Shown: positions 1 through 7,340 of the stretch, one piece after another
How the letters are laid out: the number at the start of each line of letters is the position of its first letter
Numbering within the stretch: the stretch's first letter is position 1
NCBI RefSeq assembly: GCF_007655005.1
Contig: NZ_SZVW01000022.1
Span: 62,001-126,000, forward strand
From: Streptomyces tibetensis
GTDB lineage: Bacteria > Actinomycetota > Actinomycetes > Streptomycetales > Streptomycetaceae
Length of the DNA stretch: 64,000 nucleotides
Direction: 5' to 3'
Made by a program: the position numbers and the translations under genes
Notes under the pieces: generated by a model
Told to the model about the DNA's origin: nothing
Seen by the model: the letters and a program-made list of their open reading frames with translations, nothing else
Databases searched by the model: none

Positions 1-164
1 CGCAGCGGCTCCCAGGAGTGCCCGATCGCCACCAGCACGATCGCCAGGTACTTCGCGTTGTCGAAGAACGCGTCCCGGCGGCCGGCCGGCTCCGGTACGG
101 GGGGCGTCTTCCGTTCCGCCGCTGCGCTCGGGACCGCGCGGATGCGCAGGGTGTCCTCGCTCAT
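1..164 (-). CDS. Acyltransferase 3 family membrane protein, N-terminal fragment
   Basis: The gene runs off the left edge, so only about 54 residues are visible, read leftwards from an ATG at 164. After a basic, Pro-rich cytoplasmic head, residues 33-54 read FFDNAKYLAIVLVAIGHSWE, the first membrane helix typical of the acyltransferase 3 family (DNxK/RxxAIxxVxxGH). These enzymes move acetyl or acyl groups onto exported sugars or glycans. The invariant His of this first helix is present. The acceptor cannot be inferred from this fragment. Family call is fairly secure; the exact function is open. Confidence 0.6.
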   Translation of the reverse strand, partial: MSEDTLRIRAVPSAAAERKTPPVPEPAGRRDAFFDNAKYLAIVLVAIGHSWEPL

Positions 165-370
165 CACGCCCCCCGCGCGGCGTGCGGGGAACCCGGACGG
201 TCGTATTCGCGTCGTGCCGGAGATACGGCGACGGGGTGCCGGTGCGACATCCCCGCCGCCTGACCACTGCGGAACGACGTAAACCGCTTTCCGTGCGGCT
301 GTAGTGCGGATCACATCGAGGGCGGTGCCGCAGTGCCCGGAGCCGTGGCGGCACCGCCGTACGGGGACGG

Positions 371-2002
371 TCAGCTAACGGAGCAGTCGGCGCCGTTCAG
401 GGTGAAGGCCGTCGGGCTGGGGTTGGCCGTCGACCGGGAGGCGGTGAAGCCGAGGGTGACCGATCCCGACGCGGGGATCGTCGCGGTGTACGGGGCGGCC
501 GCCACGCTCACCGCGGAGCCGGTCTGGGTCGCCGTACCGCCCCAGAGGTTGGTGATGCGCTGGCTGTCCGGGAAGGTCCAGCGCAGCGTCCAGCCGTTGA
601 TCGCCGACGTGCCGGTGTTGCGCAGCACGATCTCGCCCTGGAAGCCGCCGGACCAGCTGCCCGTCACCCGGTAGCCGACGCCGCAGGCCGACGGTGAGCC
701 GCCGGACGGGGTCGTGACCGTCACCGTGCCCGAGCGGGGCGAGCGGTTGCCGGCGGCGTCGCGGGCGTAGACGGCGAAGGTGTGGGAGGTCGCGGGGGAC
801 AGTCCGGTGAGGGTGGCGGTGGTCTTCGTGGTGCTGGTGACGGCGGACTCGGAGCCGCCGCTGATCCGCACGACGTCGTAGCCGGTGACGCCCTTCGCGT
901 CGGAGGCGGCTGCCCAGGTCAGGGTGGCGGACGAGGACGTCACACCGGAGGCGGTGGGGGTGCCGGGGGCCGTCGGGGGAGTGGTGTCGCCTCCGCCGGA
1001 GCCGTAGATCGCGGCCTCCTTGGCCGTGGCGGCGATGCCGTTCGCGCCGTTGAAGAGGCGCTGTCCCCAGGAGGTGAGCCGGTCCGGGTCGAAGTTCGTC
1101 ACCAGGTCCAGGTACTCGACGCCGCCGCCGTTGCCGCTCCACGACCAGCCGAGGTAGCCGAGCCGGAGCTGCTGGGCCACCGCCAGGATGGTGTCCTCGT
1201 CGGGGTTGCCGTCCGAGTGGTCGTGGCCGAACTCGCCGACGACGATGGGCAGTCGGGCGGTGACGAACCGGTTCAGGTAATCGGTGATCTCGGCGGCGGT
1301 GTCGAAGACGCCGTACATGTGGACCGAGAAGACCGTGTTGGCGTCGGGGTCGGCGGCGAAGACCGAGGCGGCGTTGTCGCGCATCGTGAACGCCCAGTCC
1401 TGGCCCCAGTTGGGCGCGTCGACCATGATCGTGTGGTTGAACCCGGCGGCCCGGAGCTTGACGATCGCGGCCTTGGTGTCGGCCGTCCACGCCGCGTAGC
1501 CGATGTTGCCGTGCGGCTCGTTGCCGATGTTGACGATGACGTAGTCCTCCTGGCCGGCCAGAACGCTCTTCATGTCGATCCAGTAGTCGGCGGCCCGGGA
1601 GAGCGAGACGGCTCCGCTCTGCTCGCCGTAGCCCGTGGTGTCGTGCACCTCCAGGACGCAGATCAGCCGGTTCTGCTTGCACTGGGAGATCACGTTCGCC
1701 ACGTCGGCGGCGTCGTTGCGGGTCCAGCGGTCGCCGCTGGAGAGGACCACACGCACGGTGTTGGCGCCCTTGGCCTTGATGTGGGCGAGGGAGCTGACGC
1801 GGTCCGGGTACCAGGTGTGGGCGTGGTTGACGCCCCGCATCACGAAGTCGTTCCCACCGGCCTCCAGCAGCCGGCCGTTCTGCACGCGGAAGCCGGTGGG
1901 CGCGGCCTGGGCCGGCGGGGTGAGGGCGAGGAAGGACAGGAAGAGGGCGAGCAGGGCGGCGGCCACGGTGGCCGGGCGTGGAGAGGTGGGGCGGAGTCTC
2001 AT
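371..2002 (-). CDS. Secreted GH5 beta-mannanase/cellulase with FN3 and CBM2
   Basis: A 543-residue exported plant-polysaccharide hydrolase. Residues 1-33 form a signal peptide ending AQA. Residues 35-330 are a GH5 TIM barrel: the acid/base Glu162 lies in the NEPHG motif and the nucleophile Glu257 in VVGEFGHDH. The run GWSWSGNGGGVEYLD resembles the GH5 mannanases of Streptomyces (subfamily 8) more than classical endoglucanases. A Gly/Thr/Pro linker leads to a fibronectin type III domain (about 343-432) and a C-terminal CBM2 (about 439-540, bounded by cysteines, with conserved Trp residues). TGGAG precedes the ATG at a normal spacing. It lies downstream of, and in the same direction as, the esterase gene, so the two may be co-transcribed. 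Mannan specificity is an inference. Confidence 0.88.
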   Translation of the reverse strand: MRLRPTSPRPATVAAALLALFLSFLALTPPAQAAPTGFRVQNGRLLEAGGNDFVMRGVNHAHTWYPDRVSSLAHIKAKGANTVRVVLSSGDRWTRNDAADVANVISQCKQNRLICVLEVHDTTGYGEQSGAVSLSRAADYWIDMKSVLAGQEDYVIVNIGNEPHGNIGYAAWTADTKAAIVKLRAAGFNHTIMVDAPNWGQDWAFTMRDNAASVFAADPDANTVFSVHMYGVFDTAAEITDYLNRFVTARLPIVVGEFGHDHSDGNPDEDTILAVAQQLRLGYLGWSWSGNGGGVEYLDLVTNFDPDRLTSWGQRLFNGANGIAATAKEAAIYGSGGGDTTPPTAPGTPTASGVTSSSATLTWAAASDAKGVTGYDVVRISGGSESAVTSTTKTTATLTGLSPATSHTFAVYARDAAGNRSPRSGTVTVTTPSGGSPSACGVGYRVTGSWSGGFQGEIVLRNTGTSAINGWTLRWTFPDSQRITNLWGGTATQTGSAVSVAAAPYTATIPASGSVTLGFTASRSTANPSPTAFTLNGADCSVS

Positions 2003-2314
2003 GACGGCTCCAGAAGTGGGGGTCGAGTGGCACTCGCTGTCGGTTGCGCTGTCGTGCCGGACGGGGTCCTGCCGTCGGTACTCGGTGGGGGTGTGCCGGG
2101 TTCGGGTGGGCCGGGTCCGGGTGTGCCGGGTTCGGGTGGGCCGGGTCCGGGTGCGCCGGGCCTGGGTGGGCCGGGTTCGGGTGCGCCGGGCCTGGGTGGG
2201 CCGGGTTCGGATGCGCCGGGTCCGGGTGGGCCTGGTCCGGATGTGCCGGGTTCGGGCGCGCCCGGTTCGGAGGGGTGCGCCCGTGCCTGGGCGTTCTCCG
2301 GCCCGGCGTGGCCG
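2003..2314. other. Intergenic region between esterase and GH5 genes, mostly tandem repeat
   Basis: This 312-base gap holds six 30-base repeats (2091-2270) and little else. No CebR box, no clear second promoter and no convincing independent gene were found in it. Open frames cross it on both strands, but only because the repeat unit is a multiple of three and lacks stop codons. Confidence 0.6.
2091..2270. repeat. Six tandem copies of a 30-bp GC-rich unit
   Basis: Six contiguous 30-base units begin at 2091, 2121, 2151, 2181, 2211 and 2241. Each is made of three related 10-base blocks of the type gtgtgccggg, ttcgggtggg, ccgggtccgg. The first two units are identical and the third and fourth are identical; the last two have drifted. 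The array sits between the stop of the esterase gene and the start of the GH5 gene. On the minus (mRNA) strand it would encode a Pro/His/Ala-rich decapeptide repeat if read in one frame, but no start and ribosome site support that. Confidence 0.9.
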
Positions 2315-3424
2315 TCACCCGGCGGGTGCCTTCCCGGCGCAGGTGACGGTCGCCGCCGGGGTGCCGGCCGTTGCCGGGGCGGTGGCGACGAAGCCGAACG
2401 TGGCGCTCGCGCCGGGCGCGAGGGCGCCGTTCCACGCCGCGTCGGTGACGGTGGCCGTGCCGTCGGCGGCCGTGGTGAGGGAGCCGTTCCAGAGCTGGGT
2501 CAGGCGCGCCCCGCCCGCCGGTACGACAGTCGCGGTCCAGCCCTGAACGGCGGAGCCCGACGTGTTCGTCACCGTCACCTCGCCCTGGTAGCCGCCCTGC
2601 CAGACAGAGACGGCCCGGAAGCGCGCGGTGCACGCGGTGGGGTCCCCGCCCGGGCCACCCGGGTCGTCCGGGTCCTGCGGCACTCCGGCGTCGAGGGCCG
2701 CCGCCAGGGCCGGGAACCAGCGGGCCGCGATCTTGGCGTCCCCGGAGGCGTTGGGGTGCACGCCGTCGTAGGTGTCGGTGGCCGTGCTGAAGCCGGTCCA
2801 CTGGTCGACGACGCTGACGGGGGAGCGCTCGGTGCCGGTCGCCCGGGCCCAGCCGGGAACCCGCGCGTTGAAGTCGACGACGCGCTGGGCACAGGCCGCG
2901 CAGGTGCTCGGGTTCATCGGGATCAGCTGCGCCACCAGGATCCGCATGTCGGGATTCGAGGCCCTCATCTGCCCCACGAGCTTGGTGTAGGCGGCGAGGA
3001 TGCGATCGGGGGCGATGCTGCTCCAGACGTCGTTCGTGCCGAAGTGCATGACAACGATGTCCGGACGTGTGGAGGACAACCGGCCGGGCAGCAGGTTCTG
3101 GTCCGCCACGTTGGTGACCAGCTCGCCGCCGTGACCCTCGTTGTCCCCGTCGTGCGCCTGCCCGCAGCCCTGCGGGGGGAGGGTGCCGACGAAGTCGATG
3201 TCCTTGTACCCGCTGTTGACCAGGCGGTTCCACAGCAGGGCCCGCCAGCAACCCGGAGAGCCGGTGATCGAGTCGCCGAGCGGCATCACGCGGACGGCGT
3301 CCGCCGCGGGCGCGGCCGACGCGCGCGGTGCGAACGTCATGCCGAGGGGGAGGAGCAGGGCGGCCAGGAGGCCGAGGACGGACATGACCCGTAAGTGCGG
3401 GGACGAGTGGGGGGTTCCGTGCAT
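2315..3424 (-). CDS. Secreted SGNH/CE3-like carbohydrate esterase with CBM2
   Basis: A 369-residue exported esterase, probably removing acetyl groups from xylan or mannan. A signal peptide covers about residues 1-38. The SGNH hydrolase domain (about 43-248) shows block I GDSIT with nucleophile Ser52, block III GTND with Asn131, and block V DGVHPN with Asp220 and His223. The disulfide-rich sequence fits carbohydrate esterase family 3. A DPDDPGGPGG linker leads to a CBM2 (about 265-363, flanked by Cys). AAGGGA lies just upstream of the ATG. A perfect CebR box is 23 bases beyond the start. Its position upstream of the GH5 gene suggests the pair cooperates on acetylated hemicellulose. Confidence 0.85.
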   Translation of the reverse strand: MHGTPHSSPHLRVMSVLGLLAALLLPLGMTFAPRASAAPAADAVRVMPLGDSITGSPGCWRALLWNRLVNSGYKDIDFVGTLPPQGCGQAHDGDNEGHGGELVTNVADQNLLPGRLSSTRPDIVVMHFGTNDVWSSIAPDRILAAYTKLVGQMRASNPDMRILVAQLIPMNPSTCAACAQRVVDFNARVPGWARATGTERSPVSVVDQWTGFSTATDTYDGVHPNASGDAKIAARWFPALAAALDAGVPQDPDDPGGPGGDPTACTARFRAVSVWQGGYQGEVTVTNTSGSAVQGWTATVVPAGGARLTQLWNGSLTTAADGTATVTDAAWNGALAPGASATFGFVATAPATAGTPAATVTCAGKAPAG

Positions 3425-3447
3425 GGTGGTCCCTTCCCTGGATGAGG

Positions 3448-3461
3448 TGGGAGCGCTCCCA
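3448..3461. promoter_or_regulatory. CebR box (cello-oligosaccharide repressor operator)
   Basis: The sequence TGGGAGCGCTCCCA is a perfect 14-base palindrome identical to the published CebR-binding consensus of Streptomyces. CebR is a LacI-family repressor released by cellobiose or cellotriose. The site lies between the presumed promoter and the start of the esterase gene (ATG at 3424), so cellulose breakdown products should induce this gene and probably the GH5 gene behind it. The palindrome is seen directly; the regulator is inferred. Confidence 0.85.
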
Positions 3462-3718
3462 GCATCAAGCCATTGTTGTCATTGACGCGTCAAGGGGTGG
3501 CGATGAGGGAGTGAGGTCCGGCGGCCGAGAACGATCAGCGACGATCACCCGGAGGCGGACGTGCAAACTGGGTGAGCGCACCGCCGAGTCTTCGGCGAAC
3601 CCGCGGGCTGACTGCCGTTCCGGCGGGGTCTGCCGACGCCCCCTGAGTACTTTTGCCGGGCCATGAGGCATTCATGACCGGATGCCCAGAGAGCCGAGTC
3701 CATGATGGTCGGCGTCGG

Positions 3719-3737
3719 TAAGGCATGCCTTGGCTAA
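3719..3737. promoter_or_regulatory. Candidate DmdR/IdeR iron box
   Basis: The 19 bases TAAGGCATGCCTTGGCTAA match the actinobacterial iron-box consensus (TTAGGTTAGGCTAACCTAA) at 11 of 19 positions, and contain a perfect 12-base palindrome AAGGCATGCCTT (3720-3731). The site lies about 50 bases upstream of the iron permease start, where a DmdR1 repressor would act. The match is imperfect, so context carries much of the weight. Confidence 0.45.
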
Positions 3738-3784
3738 CTCGCCCTGCGGGGCGCCGGGGCGTTGGGCCGGGAGGGCCGCGCTAC

Positions 3785-5866
3785 ATGTGGGACGACTCGT
3801 TTCCGAGCTTTCTGATCGGGCTGAGGGAGGGGCTGGAAGCCGGACTCATCGTCTCCGTGCTGGTCGCCACCCTCGTGCGGGCAGGGGCCGGTTCGCGGCT
3901 GGCGCAGGTGTGGACCGGAGTGCTCGCCGCGATCGCGCTGTCGATGAGCTTCGGCGCGGTGCTGACCTTCACCGCCGCCTCCCTCTCCACCACCGCACAG
4001 GAGGCCTTCGGCGGAGCCCTGAGCATCGTCGCCGTCGCCTTCGTCACCGCGATGGTGTTCTGGATGCGGCGGTCCGCCCGCAGCCTCGCGGGCGAGATCA
4101 GGGAGAAGGTCACCGAGGCGCTGACCATGGGCGCCGGAGTCCTGATCCTCACCTCCTTCCTCGCCGTGGGACGTGAGGGGCTGGAGACCGCCCTGTTCCT
4201 GTGGACCACCGCCCGGGCGGCCGACGAGTCGGCGGGGCCGCTGACCGGCGCGGGTGCCGGCCTCGTCCTCGCGGCCGTCCTGTGCTGGGGGCTCTACCGC
4301 CGGGTGCTGCGCATCGACCTCACTCGCTTCTTCACCGTCACCGGCGCGGTGCTCGTCGTCGTCGCCGCGGGCGTCCTCGGCTACGGGCTGCGCGACCTCC
4401 AGGAGGGCGGGGTGCTGCCCGGCGGGACGGCGTTCGCCTTCGACCTGAGCGGCAGCGTCGACGCCGGTTCCTGGTACAGCACCCTGCTCCAGGGCGTCCT
4501 CAACCTGACTCCGGCGATGACCTGGCTCCAAGTGGTCGGCTACGTCGGCTATCTCGCCGTGGTGATGCCGCTGTTCGTCCGGGGAGCGCGCGGAGTGCCG
4601 GGAGCCCGTGGGACCACCACGCCACCCCCGCAGGCGAGCCCGCGATCCGGCCGGCCCGCCGATCCGCAGGCGAGCCCGCGATCCGGCCGGCCCGGCCGCC
4701 CGGCGGCGACCCGTCGCCGCCTGCTCCTCCCCGTCGCCGTCGTCGCCGTCCCGACCCTCCTGGCCGGTCTCGTCGTGGCCCTGGCCGACTCCAAGCCCGC
4801 CGCCGGTCAGACCGTCGCCGTCTCCGGGACGGACTGTGGTCAGGGCTTCACCGCGCCGAAGCCGGGGCGGCAGGACTTCCGGATGCACAACACGGGGAAC
4901 CAGACGTCCGAGGTGTACCTGATCGACCCGTCCTCGAACGCGGTCTACGGCGAGATCGAGGGCCTGGCCCCCGGCACCACCCGGGACCTCGTCGCCACCG
5001 TGGCGGGCGGCACCTACGCCTGGCGCTGTGTGCCGACCGACGGCAAGGCCGTCACCTCGAAGGCGGTCCGTGTCGCCGGAACCGCCGCAGCCCACGCCGT
5101 GGTCCCCGTCACCCAGCGGGATCTCACCGCACCGCTCAACGCGTACAGGGCGTACGTGAACCGGGGCCTGTCGACGCTTCTCACCCAGACCCGGCGGCTC
5201 AGCGACGACATCCGGGACGGGCACCTGGACACCGCCCGCACCGACTGGCTGACCGCCCACCGCACCTACGCCTCCCTCGGCGCCGCCTACGGCACCTTCG
5301 AGGACTTCGACCAGAAGATCAACGGACGGCCCGACGGGCTGCCGGGCGGCGTGCGCGACCGGGGCTTCACCGGCTTCCACCGGATCGAGTACGGGTTGTG
5401 GCACGGTCGGTCCGCTGCGCAGCTCAAGGGGGTCGCACAGCAGTTGGCCGACGATGCCGCCGGGCTGCAAAAGGCCTTCCCGCACCAGGACTTCGACCCC
5501 TCCGACCTGCCCCTGCGCGCCCACGAGATCCTGGAGAACACCCTCCAGTTCGAGCTGACCGGCGACACCGACCAGGGCAGCGGCACCGGGCTGGCCACCG
5601 CCGACGCCAACCTCGCCGGCACACGCGAACTGCTCACCGTGCTCCGGCCGTTGCTCACCGCGCGTGCTCCGCGGCTGCTGCCCACCGTCGACGCGGACAT
5701 CGCCCGCCTGCAGCAACTGCTCGACTCCGCACACCACGAGAACCGCTGGACCCCCGTCGACCGGCTCGACCCGGTGGTGAAGGCCCGGATCGACGGGGCC
5801 ACGGGGCAGCTTCTCGAAGACCTCTCCCCGGTGCCGGACCTGCTCGAGATCAGGAAGTCCGCATGA
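3785..5866 (+). CDS. efeU: EfeU-EfeO fusion: FTR1 iron permease joined to cupredoxin and M75 domains
   Basis: A 693-residue protein that combines two parts of the EfeUOB ferrous/ferric iron importer. Residues 1 to about 275 are an FTR1/EfeU permease with both iron-binding REGLE motifs (Arg14-Glu18 and Arg130-Glu134). A Pro/Arg linker containing a 12-residue duplication and an extra membrane helix (about 325-340) follow. Then comes an EfeO-like cupredoxin domain (about 345-435, Cys351 and Cys415) and an M75/imelysin domain (about 440-690) with the HxxE metal motif at His532-Glu535. The extra helix would place the EfeO part outside the cell. ATG 3785 was chosen over upstream codons because GGGAGGG lies 9 bases before it and FTR1 homology starts there. 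It overlaps the next gene (ATGA). Confidence 0.9.
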   Translation: MWDDSFPSFLIGLREGLEAGLIVSVLVATLVRAGAGSRLAQVWTGVLAAIALSMSFGAVLTFTAASLSTTAQEAFGGALSIVAVAFVTAMVFWMRRSARSLAGEIREKVTEALTMGAGVLILTSFLAVGREGLETALFLWTTARAADESAGPLTGAGAGLVLAAVLCWGLYRRVLRIDLTRFFTVTGAVLVVVAAGVLGYGLRDLQEGGVLPGGTAFAFDLSGSVDAGSWYSTLLQGVLNLTPAMTWLQVVGYVGYLAVVMPLFVRGARGVPGARGTTTPPPQASPRSGRPADPQASPRSGRPGRPAATRRRLLLPVAVVAVPTLLAGLVVALADSKPAAGQTVAVSGTDCGQGFTAPKPGRQDFRMHNTGNQTSEVYLIDPSSNAVYGEIEGLAPGTTRDLVATVAGGTYAWRCVPTDGKAVTSKAVRVAGTAAAHAVVPVTQRDLTAPLNAYRAYVNRGLSTLLTQTRRLSDDIRDGHLDTARTDWLTAHRTYASLGAAYGTFEDFDQKINGRPDGLPGGVRDRGFTGFHRIEYGLWHGRSAAQLKGVAQQLADDAAGLQKAFPHQDFDPSDLPLRAHEILENTLQFELTGDTDQGSGTGLATADANLAGTRELLTVLRPLLTARAPRLLPTVDADIARLQQLLDSAHHENRWTPVDRLDPVVKARIDGATGQLLEDLSPVPDLLEIRKSA
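4631..4694 (+). repeat. In-frame 36-bp direct duplication in the EfeU-EfeO linker
   Basis: The 28 bases starting at 4631 recur at 4667, a period of 36 bases. The repeat encodes two copies of a QASPRSGRP segment between the permease and the extra membrane helix, so it lengthens the linker without breaking the frame. Confidence 0.8.
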
Positions 5867-5916
5867 GCGCCGAGCGTCGGCACCACCCCGCACAGGACTC
5901 CGAAGGGAACACCTCC

Positions 5917-7191
5917 ATGCCGTCCGCCGACACGCCGCCGACGGGTTGCCCCGCACACGCCGGCCGCCGCTCCTTCGTGAAGAGGGCCCTCGGTGCCGGA
6001 GCCGCCGGAGCGGTCCTGGCCGGGGGAGGACTCGCGCTCGCCGAGAGCGGCAGCGGCACGGCCCGGGCGGCCGGAGAGCCGAGTGCCGGCCCGGTGGCCT
6101 TCCACGGAACCCACCAGGCCGGGATCCTCACCCCCGCTCCACCGGCCGCCGCCTTCGTCTCCTTCGACGTCATCGCCGACCGCCGTACCGAACTGGTGGA
6201 CCTGCTGAAGACCCTCACCGAGCGGGCCCGCTTCCTCACCTCCGGCGGCACGCCCGCGGACCTCGGCGTCGGCGCCCCGCCCTCGGACAACGGCATCCTC
6301 GGCCCCGTCGTACCGGCCGACGCGCTCACCGTCACCGTGGGGGTCGGCGCCTCCCTCTTCGACGACCGCTACGGACTCGCCCCGGCCAAGCCGCACCGGC
6401 TCACGCCCATGCGGATCTTCCCCAACGACAACCTGAACCCCGCCGAATGCCACGGCGACCTGTCCCTGCAGATCTGCGCGGCCCGCCAGGACACCGTGCT
6501 GCACGCGCTGCGCGACATCGCCAAGCACACGCGGGGCGCACTGCAGATCCGGTGGCGCGTCGACGGCTTCCAGAACGTGCCCCGGCCCAGCGGCGCCCAG
6601 CGCAACCTGCTGGGCTTCAAGGACGGCATCGCCAACCCGGACGTCGCGTCGGCCCGCGAGATGGACCACCTGGTGTGGGTCGGCGACGGGCAGGGCGAGC
6701 CCGCGTGGACGGCCGGCGGCAGCTATCAGGTCGTCCGGATCATCCGGATGCTCGTCGAGTTCTGGGACCGGGTCTCGCTGTCCGAGCAGGAGCTGATGTT
6801 CGGCCGGCGCAAGGACACCGGCGCCCCGCTGGACGGCGCCCGGGAGACCGACAGCCCGAACTACGCCAAGGACCCGCACGGCACGGCGATCCCGCTCGAC
6901 GCGCACATCCGGCTCGCCAACCCCCGCACCCCGAAGACCGACAACTCCCGTATCCTCCGCCGGGGTTACAACTACGACCGGGGCGTCGACAGCGTCGGCG
7001 ACCTCGACATGGGACTGGTTTTCTGCTGCTACCAGCAGGACGTGCGCCGCCAGTTCGAGGCGACCCAGACCCGGCTGATCGACGAACCCCTCGTCGACTA
7101 CATCTCCCCGACCGGCGGCGGCTATTTCTTCGCCCTGCCCGGTGTACGGGACTCCTCCGACTGGCTGGGCAGAGGACTGCTCTCCGCCTGA
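5917..7191 (+). CDS. efeB: Tat-exported Dyp-type haem peroxidase EfeB
   Basis: A 424-residue DyP-type peroxidase, the third component of the Efe iron system. In the family it uses haem and peroxide, and is proposed to oxidise Fe(II) or extract iron from haem outside the membrane. A twin-arginine signal is seen at RRSFVKR (Arg17-Arg18) followed by an Ala/Gly-rich hydrophobic stretch. The DyP GxxDG motif is GFKDG at 233-237, and RRGYNYDRG is also typical of EfeB. ATG 5917 is preceded by GAAGGGAA at good spacing. An alternative ATG at 5863 overlaps the upstream stop and would add 18 residues. It is co-transcribed with the fusion permease. Confidence 0.92.
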   Translation: MPSADTPPTGCPAHAGRRSFVKRALGAGAAGAVLAGGGLALAESGSGTARAAGEPSAGPVAFHGTHQAGILTPAPPAAAFVSFDVIADRRTELVDLLKTLTERARFLTSGGTPADLGVGAPPSDNGILGPVVPADALTVTVGVGASLFDDRYGLAPAKPHRLTPMRIFPNDNLNPAECHGDLSLQICAARQDTVLHALRDIAKHTRGALQIRWRVDGFQNVPRPSGAQRNLLGFKDGIANPDVASAREMDHLVWVGDGQGEPAWTAGGSYQVVRIIRMLVEFWDRVSLSEQELMFGRRKDTGAPLDGARETDSPNYAKDPHGTAIPLDAHIRLANPRTPKTDNSRILRRGYNYDRGVDSVGDLDMGLVFCCYQQDVRRQFEATQTRLIDEPLVDYISPTGGGYFFALPGVRDSSDWLGRGLLSA

Positions 7192-7297
7192 CGCCCGGGC
7201 CCGAGCCGAACGCAACCCCTGGACGAACGGCGACCCGCACGCGCGAGGTTCAGGAACGCGCGTACGGGTCGCCGCGACCGGTGGGGGAATGATCCGC

Positions 7298-7324
7298 CGC
7301 CCGTACGGCCCGCGGGAACGGGCG
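7298..7324. terminator. Possible hairpin between convergent efeB and tctA
   Basis: Arms CGCCCGT and ACGGGCG flank a 13-base loop in the gap between the convergent efeB and tctA genes. The stem is short and no T-run follows, as is usual in Streptomyces, so this is a weak call. Confidence 0.3.
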
Positions 7325-7340
7325 CCGCGACGGCCGGACC

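Larger units (their letters stand above)
3425..3784. other. Divergent regulatory region between esterase and efe genes
   Basis: This 360-base gap separates two divergent transcription units. It contains the CebR box near the esterase start and a candidate iron box near the efe start. Short open frames inside it lack ribosome sites and normal codon bias. No RNA gene was recognised. Confidence 0.6.

Noticed and set aside
2091..2270. CRISPR array
   Set aside because: Units are contiguous with no unique spacers and no cas genes are in the window.
375..3251. Long minus-strand open frame across the GH5 and esterase genes
   Set aside because: It runs in another frame of two well-supported genes, is Arg/Pro-rich, and is held open only by GC-biased codon structure and the 30-bp repeats.
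782..3394. Long plus-strand frame antisense to both secreted enzymes
   Set aside because: Gly/Val/Arg-rich product lacking a ribosome site and any family signal; a mirror of the real genes.
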